NCBI GenBank assembly: GCA_964468205.1
Contig: CAYXVG010000061.1
Location: 1 to 38,952 of the forward strand
From: CAWELS01 sp964468205
GTDB taxonomy: Bacteria > Acidobacteriota > Terriglobia > Bryobacterales > Bryobacteraceae
Length of the DNA stretch: 38,952 nt
Direction of reading: 5' to 3'
Positions 18,024 through 26,577 of the stretch are shown in pieces (position 1 is the stretch's first letter; each line of letters starts with the position of its first letter). The notes under the pieces were generated by a model that made no database searches, was not told the DNA's origin, and saw nothing but the letters and a program-made list of their open reading frames with translations. A program made the position numbers and the translations under genes.

Positions 18024-19301
18024 TCAGGCCGGGTACTTCCAAGGTGCGCGGTACTCGCGCTTTAGCATTGTGGTGGCCTCGGAATCGCCAACGCAGATTT
18101 CTTTCGCGCCGTCCCATTCGACCGAGCGGCCGAGCTTCCAGCTCAGCATGCCGAGCAGGGCGCAGTTGGTCGAATAGTGCCCAATCTCGATATCGCAAAC
18201 GGGACGCTTCTTCTCCTTGATCGCGTTCAGGAAATCGGCGAACAACTCGGGAATGTTCTGGCTGTCCGGCTCCCGTAGCGTCGGGTCTTGATGCGAGGCG
18301 GGCTCGCCGCGCTTGGCGGGATAGAACGTCCAACCATCCCGCCAGCCCATGTGGAAGACGCCCTTGTCGCCATAGAAGTAGGCGCCGAGCGGGTGTTTTT
18401 CGCTGTTGTTGCCGCCATACCGCCGGTGCTCCCAGGTGCAGGTGAAGCTGTCGAAATCGTAGATCGCCACCTGCGTGTCCGGGGCGTTGGTGGAGTCCTG
18501 CCTGATCCAGCGCCCGCCGTAGGAGCTGACTCGCTTGGGCCACTTCTCCTCGGTCCACCAGAGGACCTGGTCCAGCCAGTGAATCCCCCAGTCGCCAAGC
18601 GTTCCGTTCGCGAATTCGAGGTGGTTACGAAAGCCCTTGGGGTGGATAGTCTCGTTAAAAGGCTTTAGTGGCGCCGGGCCGCACCAGAAGTCCCAGTCGA
18701 GGCCGGGGGGCGGTTCCGTGTCCGGGGTCTTGGCGCCAGCGTCGCCGGCGGAATGGACGAAACAGCGTATCATGCCGATTTTGCCGGCTCCCCCGTCCTT
18801 CAGAAACTTCATGCCGCTGACGTTATGAGGAGAGACGCGCCGGTGCGTCCCCACCTGCACCACCCGATTGGCCGCCCGCGCCGCGTTCACCATCGCGCGC
18901 CCTTCGAGCACGGTATGCCCGATGGGCTTCTCGACGTAGACGTGGGCGCCCTTCTCAACGGCGGCGATAGTGGGCAGCGGATGCCAGTGATCCGGAGTCG
19001 CAACGATGGCGATGTCCACTTCCTCTTTTGCCAGTAATTCGCGATAGTCCTTGTATTTTCGGGGCTGGCCGCCGGTCAGCTTTTCCACCTCGGCCGCCGC
19101 CGGGTTGAGCTGGTTCTCATCCACGTCGCACATGCCGGTGACCGCGCACTCCTTCGACTCTATGGCGGCGCGGAGGATGTTCATCCCCCACCAGCCGCTG
19201 CCGATCAGGGCAGTCCGGTATCGCGAACGGTTCTGGGCTCCGAGGAAAGCTGGCGCCACACCGGCCGCGAAGGACGACGAGAGGAACAATCTGCGATTCA
19301 T
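18024..19301 (-). CDS. Gfo/Idh/MocA family oxidoreductase with Tat-like signal
   Basis: The 425-aa protein begins MNRRLFLSSSFAAG, a twin-arginine-type export signal, so it is probably a periplasmic cofactor-loaded enzyme. The nucleotide-binding segment ALIGSGWWGMNI is followed by ATPDHWH and the classical E124-K125-P126 motif, then a long C-terminal domain with LGDWGIHWLDQVLWW. Such secreted Gfo/Idh proteins are abundant in Acidobacteria and Planctomycetes and are thought to act on sugars, but the substrate is unknown here. I chose the ATG at 19301 because the upstream in-frame start at 19319 adds residues in front of the twin-arginine signal. No operon partner is evident. Confidence 0.9.
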   Translation of the reverse strand: MNRRLFLSSSFAAGVAPAFLGAQNRSRYRTALIGSGWWGMNILRAAIESKECAVTGMCDVDENQLNPAAAEVEKLTGGQPRKYKDYRELLAKEEVDIAIVATPDHWHPLPTIAAVEKGAHVYVEKPIGHTVLEGRAMVNAARAANRVVQVGTHRRVSPHNVSGMKFLKDGGAGKIGMIRCFVHSAGDAGAKTPDTEPPPGLDWDFWCGPAPLKPFNETIHPKGFRNHLEFANGTLGDWGIHWLDQVLWWTEEKWPKRVSSYGGRWIRQDSTNAPDTQVAIYDFDSFTCTWEHRRYGGNNSEKHPLGAYFYGDKGVFHMGWRDGWTFYPAKRGEPASHQDPTLREPDSQNIPELFADFLNAIKEKKRPVCDIEIGHYSTNCALLGMLSWKLGRSVEWDGAKEICVGDSEATTMLKREYRAPWKYPA

Positions 19302-19361
19302 AGCTGTTACGCGGATCATACAAGAGATGATCGGCGGGTTACAACCCGGCGGCGGAGCGGC

Positions 19362-20408
19362 TCACCAGCGTCCCGGGATGATCGCGCCGCAGTCCGGGCA
19401 GACCCCGCCGGTGGCCAGCCTGTTCTTGATGACGTGGAAGCCCATGCGGCGAATGAGCGTGTGACCGCACTCGTAGCAGCGCGTATCCTCCAGTTCCTCC
19501 AAAACGCCTGCCAGATTTCCGGCGTAGACGTACCGAAGCCCTTCCTGTGTCCCGATGTCGTAGGCCCGCTGAAGAGTGCCAGGCGGCGTCGCCGGCGGGC
19601 CGGTCATCTTGTAGTCCGGATGGAAGGCGGTAACGTGCCAAGGGATGTCCGGAGAGATCCCGGCAAGAAACCCCGCTATCTGCTTGAGCTCTTCGGTCGA
19701 GTCGTTGAACCCCGGGGTCACCAGCGTCACCACTTCGAGCCAGAATCCCATCTCATGAATACGGCGGATGGAGTCTAGTACGGGTTCGAGACGCCCGCCG
19801 AGTTCCCGGTACCGCTTGGGCTGGAAGCTCTTGAGATCCACTTTGTAGAGATCGAGCCAGGGCCTGAGATACTCGAGCACCTCAGGAGTCGCGTTGCCAT
19901 TCGAAACAAACCCGGTGACAAGGCCCACTGCCTTGGCCTTGCGAAAAACCGCCACGGCCCACTCGGCGGTTATCAGAGGTTCATTGTAGGTGCTGACCAC
20001 GGCGTAAGCGTTCTTCGCCAAGGCGTGGCTTACGAGGGAGTCCGGCGACGTGTACTGGAGGTCCACCCTCGCTCTGGGATCGCGAACCGCTTGTGAGGTC
20101 AACCAGTTCTGGCAGTAGGCACAGTGGAGATCGCAGCCGAGCATGCCAAAGCTAAAGGCGACCGACCCGGGTCTGACGTGAAAGAACGGCTTCTTCTCGA
20201 TCGGATCGCACACCGCACCCGCAACATAGCCCCACGGGACGTAGAGTTTCCCGGCTTGGTTAAAGCGCACTTTGCAGACACCGGCTTGGCCTTCGAAGAT
20301 GGGACAGCGGTGGCCGCAAGCCACACATCGGATTCGCCGCTCCTCCAGCGGCTGGACAAGCTCGCCCTCCCGGACGTGATCCGAGACTACCTGCTGCAGA
20401 GAGGCCAT
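19362..20408 (-). CDS. AmmeMemoRadiSam system radical SAM enzyme
   Basis: The 348-aa protein is a radical SAM enzyme of the AmmeMemoRadiSam group, whose chemical role is not established. The cluster motif is C92-x3-C96-x2-C99 (CDLHCAYCQNW). Ahead of it lie four more cysteines (C28, C31, C35, C45) in the family segment RCVACGHRCPIFEGQAGVC, and the C-terminus ends in a CxxC pair set resembling a zinc ribbon (CYECGH and CPDCG). GGAGGG about 8 nt before the ATG at 20408 fixes the start; a longer in-frame start at 20534 would overlap the Rrf2 gene. The usual partners, Memo and AMMECR1, are not encoded in the window. Confidence 0.9.
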   Translation of the reverse strand: MASLQQVVSDHVREGELVQPLEERRIRCVACGHRCPIFEGQAGVCKVRFNQAGKLYVPWGYVAGAVCDPIEKKPFFHVRPGSVAFSFGMLGCDLHCAYCQNWLTSQAVRDPRARVDLQYTSPDSLVSHALAKNAYAVVSTYNEPLITAEWAVAVFRKAKAVGLVTGFVSNGNATPEVLEYLRPWLDLYKVDLKSFQPKRYRELGGRLEPVLDSIRRIHEMGFWLEVVTLVTPGFNDSTEELKQIAGFLAGISPDIPWHVTAFHPDYKMTGPPATPPGTLQRAYDIGTQEGLRYVYAGNLAGVLEELEDTRCYECGHTLIRRMGFHVIKNRLATGGVCPDCGAIIPGRW

Positions 20409-20488
20409 GGCAACAACCCTCCCTCGCCGGTGGCCGGCTTCTCCCACGCTGCGCTCGCGCTGTCCTGCCCGCCCCGCCCCGCGCCGGT

Positions 20489-20998
20489 TTAGTGCTGATC
20501 GCCCGCGGCTACCGGGGTTTCCGCGGCTGAACAAAAGGGCATCATCGCGCCCGTCATGTCTTCAATCCGCTTCGACATTTCCCTTTCGCCGCAAAGAAGA
20601 TCCTGCAAGGTGGTCTTTTCGAGTACTTCCGCCAAAACCATCTGCACCGTGCTCCACAGGGAGCGGAGGGAGCAATCCCCGGCATGAGTGCATTTCTTTT
20701 CGCGGCCGGAGTGCCGTTCGCAGAACGCCGGGCCGTAGAACGGCCCGCCTAGCAGGTCCAACACCTTGGCGACTGAGATCTGGTCCGCCGGGCTCGCCAG
20801 CGTGTAACCGCCGGACTGGCCGCGTGCGCTTTGGACAAGTCCGCCCATGCGCAGAAGACGCATCAACTTCGCCACGTTCGGGATCGACAGGCCCTCCGCG
20901 CGGCTGATCTCCGGAATCGTCAGACTCTCTTCCTGGCCGCATCGTGCGAGATGCAATAGGCATCGGAGCCCGTACTCCTCCTGTGCGCTGAGTTTCAT
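20489..20998 (-). CDS. Rrf2 family transcriptional regulator, probably Fe-S binding
   Basis: The 169-aa protein has the Rrf2 winged helix (MKLSAQEEYGLRCLLHLA, helix-turn-helix around LSIPNVAKLMRLLRMGGLV, wing SARGQSGGYTL). Three cysteines at 93, 103 and 109 (C-x9-C-x5-C) sit where IscR and NsrR hold a 2Fe-2S or 4Fe-4S cluster, although the first spacing is longer than the x5 of IscR. It could therefore sense iron-sulfur status, oxygen or nitric oxide. It ends 80 bp upstream of the radical SAM gene on the same strand and 95 bp downstream of the ferredoxin gene, so the three Fe-S genes may be co-regulated (inference). Confidence 0.9.
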   Translation of the reverse strand: MKLSAQEEYGLRCLLHLARCGQEESLTIPEISRAEGLSIPNVAKLMRLLRMGGLVQSARGQSGGYTLASPADQISVAKVLDLLGGPFYGPAFCERHSGREKKCTHAGDCSLRSLWSTVQMVLAEVLEKTTLQDLLCGEREMSKRIEDMTGAMMPFCSAAETPVAAGDQH

Positions 20999-21093
20999 AA
21001 CACTCTCATTCTATCCTGATTTGATTGTATATGAAAAGAGAAGAAGAGCTGGAACTCTCGGTTTTCTTTGGCTCTTCCGCTGCAGCCGGGCCG

Positions 21094-21354
21094 CTATTTC
21101 TGAAAGTAAGCGGCGTTCCGTTCGGCAAAATCAGCCCACTGCTCGGGCAATTCGTCCGCCTCGAAAATCGCCTCCACCGGGCAGACCGGTACACAGGCGC
21201 CGCAGTCGATGCATTCCTCCGGATCGATGTAGAGCATCTCTTCGGTCTCGAATTCCGGCTCGTCTTTTCTCGGGTGAATGCAGTCGACCGGGCACGCGTC
21301 TACGCACGCGGTGTCCTTGGTGTTGATGCAAGGCTCGGCGATGATATAGGCCAT
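21094..21354 (-). CDS. 7Fe ferredoxin ([3Fe-4S][4Fe-4S] type)
   Basis: An 86-aa electron carrier. Cysteines 9, 17, 21, 48, 51, 54 and 58 match the ligand pattern of 7Fe ferredoxins: C9, C17 and C58 for the 3Fe-4S cluster and C21, C48, C51, C54 for the 4Fe-4S cluster; C25 would be the free cysteine. T12 replaces the non-ligand cysteine seen in Azotobacter FdI, as in Thermus-type proteins. An AAGGAGG ends 4 nt before the ATG. It lies upstream, on the same strand, of the Rrf2 regulator and the radical SAM enzyme, which would need an electron donor, so a functional link is plausible. Confidence 0.93.
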   Translation of the reverse strand: MAYIIAEPCINTKDTACVDACPVDCIHPRKDEPEFETEEMLYIDPEECIDCGACVPVCPVEAIFEADELPEQWADFAERNAAYFQK

Positions 21355-21499
21355 TGACCCTCCTTCAGATCAAGAATGTCCGGAGCTTGATTTGAGGTTA
21401 GCGAATCGAGGTCCTTGGCGTCAAGGCGATCTTGACAGATGGGTACTGTTTATTCGCCATCGCCCGCGCGGGAACGGGCGGATGTGGCTAAATAGAGGG

Positions 21500-22360
21500 A
21501 TGGCGTTCCCGTCCCGCACACACGCGTTCCGGATCTTCGGTTTGGCGATATTCTTGTTTTTCATGGCCTTGGAGGGGCCTTCCGCTGCTCCCACCCTCGA
21601 GGTTCGTTACATCGCGAACGAGGGTTTTCTGGTGCAGGCGGGCGACCAGAAGATCCTCATCGACGGTCTCCTCCGCCGGGATCTGTTGGCAAAATACCTG
21701 AAAAGCGGGCCGGCGCTTCACGACGCAGCGGTGAGCGGCAAGCCCCCATTTGACGATATCGACCTCGTCTTGATCACCCACATACACTACGATCACTTTC
21801 ACCCAGAGACGACGCTTGCCTATATGAAACAGAACGCCGCGCCGGTGATCTGTCCCGAACAGGTGGCGGAGACGCTTGGTGGCGACGCATCGTTGCAGGG
21901 GCGCATCCGCGCCATTACACCCGGGCCGAACCAGAACCAGAGAGCCCGGGTAGCGGGGTTTGATGTTGATGTTTTCCGGCTACGCCACAGCCCTTTCTAC
22001 GAAATCGACCGGCGCACTGGAGAAAAACGCGATAAGCACGCTTCGATAGAAAACGTCGGCTTCCTGGTGAAACTTGGTGGGCGCACGATCTTTCATGTCG
22101 GAGATTCGGGGCTCGACGACCCGGTCGAATACCCAGTGGCGAAAATACCTTCCACCGGCGTGGACGTGCTCTTTGCCGGTTTCATCCTCCGAGGGAGCAT
22201 CAAAGAGCCGGAAGCGATTGTAAGGCAGACGATCCGACCGAAGAATATCGTTCTGATGCACTTGGCCCCAGGGGGGAACCCGGCGCTGACAGAAGAACAA
22301 CGCCGGGCCTTCCCGGGACTCTTAATCTTCAAGCAGCCGCTGGAGCGGCGAAATTTCTAG
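21500..22360 (+). CDS. MBL-fold metallo-hydrolase, exported
   Basis: The 286-aa protein has a signal-like N-terminus (hydrophobic residues 11-23, cleavage near PSAA) and the metallo-beta-lactamase metal motif HIHYDH (H94, H96, D98, H99), plus HVGDSG and MHLAPGG for the remaining ligands. It resembles the UlaG-like branch of the superfamily, but the substrate is not identifiable. The ATG at 21500 places the signal peptide at the N-terminus; an in-frame start at 21392 would add 36 charged residues. It is divergent from the ferredoxin gene and convergent with the RRM gene. Confidence 0.85.
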   Translation: MAFPSRTHAFRIFGLAIFLFFMALEGPSAAPTLEVRYIANEGFLVQAGDQKILIDGLLRRDLLAKYLKSGPALHDAAVSGKPPFDDIDLVLITHIHYDHFHPETTLAYMKQNAAPVICPEQVAETLGGDASLQGRIRAITPGPNQNQRARVAGFDVDVFRLRHSPFYEIDRRTGEKRDKHASIENVGFLVKLGGRTIFHVGDSGLDDPVEYPVAKIPSTGVDVLFAGFILRGSIKEPEAIVRQTIRPKNIVLMHLAPGGNPALTEEQRRAFPGLLIFKQPLERRNF

Positions 22361-22405
22361 CTCACGTTGACGCCGGAATTCGGCTTCGCGCGAGTGAGCG
22401 GGGTA

Positions 22406-22744
22406 CTACCAGCGGGGCTCGCGGTCTCGTCCGCCGCCACGGCCGCCGCGCCCACGGCCGCCACCGCCACCGCCGCCGCCGCCGCCACCACGGTTCCCCG
22501 AAGGTGGCCGTGCTTCATTTACCACTAAGCGCCGGCCCATGAAATCCTGGCCATTGCATGCCTCGATGGCCGCGTTCGCGCGACTGTCATCATCGATCTC
22601 GACAAAGGCGAAGCCGCGGGACTCTCCAGAGAAACGGTCGCGAACGACAGACAGTCCGTCAGTAGATACGCCCAGCCCGGTCAACCAATCCTCTAGATCA
22701 CCCTCGGTGGCTGTATAGGGAAGATTCCCAATGTAAAGCCTCAT
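22406..22744 (-). CDS. Glycine-rich RNA-binding protein (RRM)
   Basis: The 112-aa protein is a single RNA recognition motif, with RNP2 (LYIGNL, residues 3-8) and RNP1 (RGFAFVEI, residues 43-50), followed by a Gly/Arg-rich tail with an 11-glycine run. It resembles the small bacterial and cyanobacterial cold-inducible RNA-binding proteins, which bind single-stranded RNA. The ATG at 22744 is preceded by AGGAAAGGAAAC and begins exactly at the RRM, so the longer in-frame start at 22783 is unlikely. The tail is encoded by near-perfect GGC/GGT repeats. Confidence 0.92.
   Translation of the reverse strand: MRLYIGNLPYTATEGDLEDWLTGLGVSTDGLSVVRDRFSGESRGFAFVEIDDDSRANAAIEACNGQDFMGRRLVVNEARPPSGNRGGGGGGGGGGGRGRGGRGGGRDREPRW
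22438..22500. repeat. GCC/CCA triplet repeat encoding the glycine-rich tail
   Basis: A run of GCC and CCA triplets on the plus strand encodes the Gly/Arg tail of the RRM protein on the minus strand. In-frame slippage here would change only the glycine count. Confidence 0.7.
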
Positions 22745-22989
22745 AGTTTCCTTTCCTGCGGCCGAGAGACACTCCCGGCCCAATTCATGACTGAGAAGAC
22801 ACAGAGCGGAGGAATCGAACCGGACGGGCTGACACCAAACCGAGAATCTGCAACTTCCAGGCTCTGCCTAATACTCCCACAGGCGTCAAGGCAAGGTCAA
22901 TGAAATTTACCGTGCCGAAACAAAGACCATGAGGCCGGCCGTGACCGTGCACCGGAAACGAGGCCCCGCCGCGTAAGTGTTCCAAAGAT
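22745..22989. other. Intergenic region upstream of the RRM gene
   Basis: It separates the RRM gene from the end of the glycosidase gene, both on the minus strand. A stretch near 22808-22825 contains a GGTTCGATTCC match on the minus strand, reminiscent of a tRNA T-arm, but no complete cloverleaf can be drawn. No gene is apparent. Confidence 0.3.
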
Positions 22990-25152
22990 TTACAGGTCAA
23001 TTGCCACCACTTCGTGGAGCCCGACAGCCGGAATCGCGGCTTCCACCACGTTCCCTCGCTGCCGGAAGGGAAGCTCGGTTCCGGCCACCAGCAGGCGTGC
23101 CGTCCTGGCTTGCACGCCGTTAGGCAGCCTCAGCCTGACGCTCTGACCGCCCAGCGGGATCACTTCCTTGTAGGGTCCCTTCATCATCATAGGATTCGTA
23201 AGGTTGACCAAGTGTACCGTGTATGAATTCTTCTGCCGCCACGCCGCCACGTCGAGCCAGCCCGGACCGGTCACTTCCACCGGACGGGGTTCGCCAGCGG
23301 CCCAGTCCACCGCATTGACGAGTAGCTTTTCGTGATCCACGCAGAGCACCTCCCAGAAAATGCGATCGATATCCCAAGGGAAATAGACCACCCGGCCCGC
23401 GCCGTGCTCCTGGATGTAGACTTCCGGAATTCCGGTCTCGGATTGTCGCGGATAGACCTCCTCCATCGGCAGGTCGGGATAGGAAGGAACCAGAGTAAGC
23501 GGAGGGTCCGGCAATGGCCGGTTGGGCCGCGTGTCCACCCGCTGCGCTCCGTTTACGATTCTGCGGGCGTCCCCGAGTCCGCGCAGCAGGGGATGGCGGG
23601 TTTCGTTCCGGATGTTCAGGTAGGAGTTCTGTAGGCCCCGCTCGATGCGGCCGGTGAAGTCGGCGCCGAACAGGTCCGCGAGGCCGAAGTTCTTTCGCCG
23701 CTCCCCGTATTCGTCATACAGCGATGTTTCGAAGGTGGCCACCAGGCTGCCGCCGCCGCGGACGTACTCGCGCAACTGCTCGCATTGTACGTCGGAGAGA
23801 GCGGCGATGTTCGGCAAAATCAGAGTTGTGAAGCGGCGCGTGCGTTCCGTGCCGAGCAGGCCGTCGTGGACCATCTCGAAGGGCATCCGGTCTCCGGTCA
23901 GGGCGTGATAGAAGCCAAGGATAGGGTCCTCCACCTTCGAGCGGGCCTGTGGTCCGCCGTAGTACCAGGCGGTCTGCTGGGAGTAGACGATGGCGGCGCG
24001 GGCAAGCGGCTCCTGGTCGCGGAGGTACCTCTCCGCGCCTTTGTGCCAACGGTAGAACTCCTCGACCGGCTTCATCCAGCGGTCATCGTGGACCGTGCCG
24101 GCGAACTTGACGAACCAAGGACGCAGACCATTGGCCACGCCGTCGGCCATCCACAGTTGGATTTCCTCGCCGGTCTGAACCGAGTCCTTCCAACGATAGC
24201 GCTCCTCCACCCCGACGCTCGTGATGCCGGCGATCGCCTTACCGCCGAGGGTGGCCCGGTACTCCTTTGCGTTTTTGCCCGCAGCCCAGGGGGGAGTCAA
24301 CCCGCGGCGCGCCTGCCGGTCCGCATAGAGCGTGTCGGCCAGCTCGCCGACACGCTTCATATCGAGCGAGCTCAGCGCCCCGCCGCCGGAGTTTGCCAGA
24401 AACCGGGCGCCGGGATTTTCTGTGCGGATCACGTCGTCCCAGATTTTCCACACAGTGAACAGCTTCTCCTGCCGCCATTCTATGTAGGCCCGCCGGGCCG
24501 GGTCGTGCGGGTCGTCCGTTGTGGGTAGCGCCATCTTGTAGCGGTCGCGGAAGTCCTTCTGGCAGCTTTCGCAATGGCACAGGCCGTGGCCCGCCCAGCG
24601 GTTGGCGAAAATCCCATCCACCTTGTAGAGCGAGATGATCTCGCGGTGAACCTCGGTCATGAACTCGAAATTGTAGGGACCCAACGCGCAGGTGACGAAC
24701 CGTCCCGGCGTGGCCCAATGCCGGCGCGGTGAGCCGTCCGCGTCGATGTGCAGCCATTCCGGATGCGCGTTGGCGGCGTCGGGCAGTACCGAGTGTGGGT
24801 CCGTCCGCGCCACCACTACCATGCCGAGCTTGCGGCAGGCGTCGTACAATTCCCCGAACGGGTCGCTGCCGTCCACCATCCACCGGCTTTTGTGGTGGAA
24901 GGGGATCTTCGTTGGGTAGTAGCAGACGCAGCCCCCGGCGCTGAGGTTGACGGCCTCGCAATGAGTTCGCTGGAAATAGTCGATCCAGAACTTTGGGTCG
25001 TAGCGGCCGTTGCCCGGGTCGTCCTCGGCCAGCACAAGCTGCCCCCAGCGCATGGGCTTATCAAACCACGGTTCCGCCGCGGCCGCCCCGGCCACGCCCA
25101 CTGCTGCAGTGAGGCCCGCCGTCTCCGCCACGAATTCTCTTCGAGTCAGCAT
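22990..25152 (-). CDS. Exported GHL6-type glycoside hydrolase with beta-galactosidase trimerisation domain
   Basis: The product is about 720 aa. It opens with a Tat-like signal (MLTRREFVAETAGL, then an Ala-rich stretch). The first half resembles hypothetical glycosyl hydrolase 6 (GHL6) proteins, with FWIDYFQRTHCEAVNLSAGG, an AGHGLCHCESCQKDFRDRY segment and FLANSGGG. The second half (from about residue 390) resembles a beta-galactosidase trimerisation, glutamine-amidotransferase-like domain (ILPNIAALSDVQCEQLREY, VRGGGSLVATFETS). Substrate is unknown. The ATG at 25152 is preferred because it starts the Tat signal, with another ATG four codons upstream as an alternative. It lies 77 bp downstream of the esterase gene on the same strand. 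Confidence 0.78.
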   Translation of the reverse strand: MLTRREFVAETAGLTAAVGVAGAAAAEPWFDKPMRWGQLVLAEDDPGNGRYDPKFWIDYFQRTHCEAVNLSAGGCVCYYPTKIPFHHKSRWMVDGSDPFGELYDACRKLGMVVVARTDPHSVLPDAANAHPEWLHIDADGSPRRHWATPGRFVTCALGPYNFEFMTEVHREIISLYKVDGIFANRWAGHGLCHCESCQKDFRDRYKMALPTTDDPHDPARRAYIEWRQEKLFTVWKIWDDVIRTENPGARFLANSGGGALSSLDMKRVGELADTLYADRQARRGLTPPWAAGKNAKEYRATLGGKAIAGITSVGVEERYRWKDSVQTGEEIQLWMADGVANGLRPWFVKFAGTVHDDRWMKPVEEFYRWHKGAERYLRDQEPLARAAIVYSQQTAWYYGGPQARSKVEDPILGFYHALTGDRMPFEMVHDGLLGTERTRRFTTLILPNIAALSDVQCEQLREYVRGGGSLVATFETSLYDEYGERRKNFGLADLFGADFTGRIERGLQNSYLNIRNETRHPLLRGLGDARRIVNGAQRVDTRPNRPLPDPPLTLVPSYPDLPMEEVYPRQSETGIPEVYIQEHGAGRVVYFPWDIDRIFWEVLCVDHEKLLVNAVDWAAGEPRPVEVTGPGWLDVAAWRQKNSYTVHLVNLTNPMMMKGPYKEVIPLGGQSVRLRLPNGVQARTARLLVAGTELPFRQRGNVVEAAIPAVGLHEVVAIDL

Positions 25153-25229
25153 GGAGACGAGCATATCCCATGCAGGGTTGGATTGCGATTTTCCAAGCTG
25201 GGCGGGCTTTGGGGGCGCCCGCGCCAAGG

Positions 25230-26468
25230 CTAGCGGTTGGCAATATCGACGCGGAACAGCGGGCGCTTCTTCTCCTCCGGGTCGATCACGTAGACTTCCT
25301 GCTGGAGCGCCGGGTCGTACCCTCGCCAGATCCATTCCAGGGAGCGGGGCAGTTCGGCGAGGCCATGCGCGGTGTTATGTGTGCCGTTGCCGAAGCTGAA
25401 GTAGAAATCGTAGCCCTTGAACTTAAGCGAGTTCGCGAGCTGGATATTCATCAGCGGCCAACTGCCGTGGGCGTTCTCCAGGTCTCCGGAACCATCCTGG
25501 AGCCAGACGCGGATGTTCCGGACGTTCTCCTTGCGCACCTTGAAGGGGTAAAGGTGGCCGCCGGACTCCACGCCGGCGATGCTTGTATAGCTGCCGATCA
25601 GCGATAACACCCGGCTGAATTGGTCCGGCATCTGCCAGGCTGCATTGAACGCGCAAATGCCTCCGGAAGAGACGCCGGCGATGGCCCGGCTGTAAGCGTC
25701 ATTCCGGAAGTTATACTTCTTCTCCACTTCCGGCAGAATCTCGTCGCGAAGGAACCGGGCGTATGTGTCGCCGATCCGGTCATACTGCGTGGAGCGCATC
25801 CGTTTCTCGCCCACCATTCCGGGCGAGACGAAGACCGTGATCATTACCGGAATCTTCTTCTCGTGCGTCAGGTTGTCAATCACGTTGAGTGTCCGGGCTT
25901 TTCCATCGCGCTCCACGTGGTTGTGGCCATCCTGCCAAACCATCAACGCGGCCGGAGTGGCCGGATCATATTGCGCCGGGACGTAGATCCAGTAGTCGCT
26001 CGTCATGCCCCGGTAGATCTGGCTCGTGTGAGTCAGCTTCTCCGACAGCGCGCCTTGGGGCACGCCGCCCTGAGCGTAGCATTCCGGTAGGTAGGCGGGG
26101 ATGTCGGTGAGGCCTCCTTTGCGGCGTCCGTCTATCTCATAGTGGAAGGAGTGCGACGTGCCCGTGGAGAGCCGGGTGTTGTAGAACCACATGTTCCAGC
26201 CTTTCACCCGGCGCATCTTGCCAACTTCTCTCTCGTCGACGAAGAGCGTTGGAGAGCTGCCGGCTTCCACCGCGAAAATGAAGTCGGGGCCCTGTCCCGC
26301 CCAGGCTGTGCCCTGGAGGATCTTCTCTTGGCCCATCGTCTCGATGAGAGCGGCGCGGAATTCGTCATTCGGTTTCGCCGACAGAGTGATCAATTCCAAG
26401 GCGGATTTCTCGGCGGTCACCGGCCAGGCAAGTGCCAGAATTGCGAGCGGAATCAACAAGCGGCGCAA
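25230..26468 (-). CDS. Exported esterase of the enterochelin esterase-like (esterase D) family
   Basis: I start this 412-aa protein at a TTG at 26468, because a consensus AAGGAGG ends 8 nt upstream and the product then begins with a classic signal peptide (MRRLLIPLAILALAWPVTA, cleavage before EK). An upstream in-frame start at 26654 would overlap the SGNH gene and hide the signal. The alpha/beta hydrolase domain carries the nucleophile elbow G-V-S267-S-G, a probable acid near WLQDGSGD and a histidine in GNGTHNTAHG. An N-terminal beta-sandwich (residues about 20-130) precedes it, as in carbohydrate-linked esterases. The likely role is ester cleavage on a polysaccharide in the periplasm. Confidence 0.85.
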   Translation of the reverse strand: MRRLLIPLAILALAWPVTAEKSALELITLSAKPNDEFRAALIETMGQEKILQGTAWAGQGPDFIFAVEAGSSPTLFVDEREVGKMRRVKGWNMWFYNTRLSTGTSHSFHYEIDGRRKGGLTDIPAYLPECYAQGGVPQGALSEKLTHTSQIYRGMTSDYWIYVPAQYDPATPAALMVWQDGHNHVERDGKARTLNVIDNLTHEKKIPVMITVFVSPGMVGEKRMRSTQYDRIGDTYARFLRDEILPEVEKKYNFRNDAYSRAIAGVSSGGICAFNAAWQMPDQFSRVLSLIGSYTSIAGVESGGHLYPFKVRKENVRNIRVWLQDGSGDLENAHGSWPLMNIQLANSLKFKGYDFYFSFGNGTHNTAHGLAELPRSLEWIWRGYDPALQQEVYVIDPEEKKRPLFRVDIANR

Positions 26469-26476
26469 ATTGAGAG

Positions 26477-26483
26477 CCTCCTT
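26477..26483 (-). promoter_or_regulatory. Ribosome binding site that fixes a TTG start
   Basis: On the minus strand AAGGAGG is followed by 8 nt and then TTG at 26468. No ATG or GTG lies at a suitable distance, so the site argues for a rare TTG start for the esterase. Confidence 0.75.
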
Positions 26484-26577
26484 CGGGAAATTCGGAACCG
26501 TCGCCGGAAGCTGCAGCAGGGCAAAACAGTTCCCTCCGATCATGTTAACCCGTGAGAGCCGGATGAGGGAGGGGCGG

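Noticed and set aside
22800..22880. Possible tRNA-like sequence on the minus strand with a GGTTCGATTCC match
   Set aside because: The T-stem does not pair properly, and no acceptor, D or anticodon stems fit a cloverleaf. Best treated as chance.
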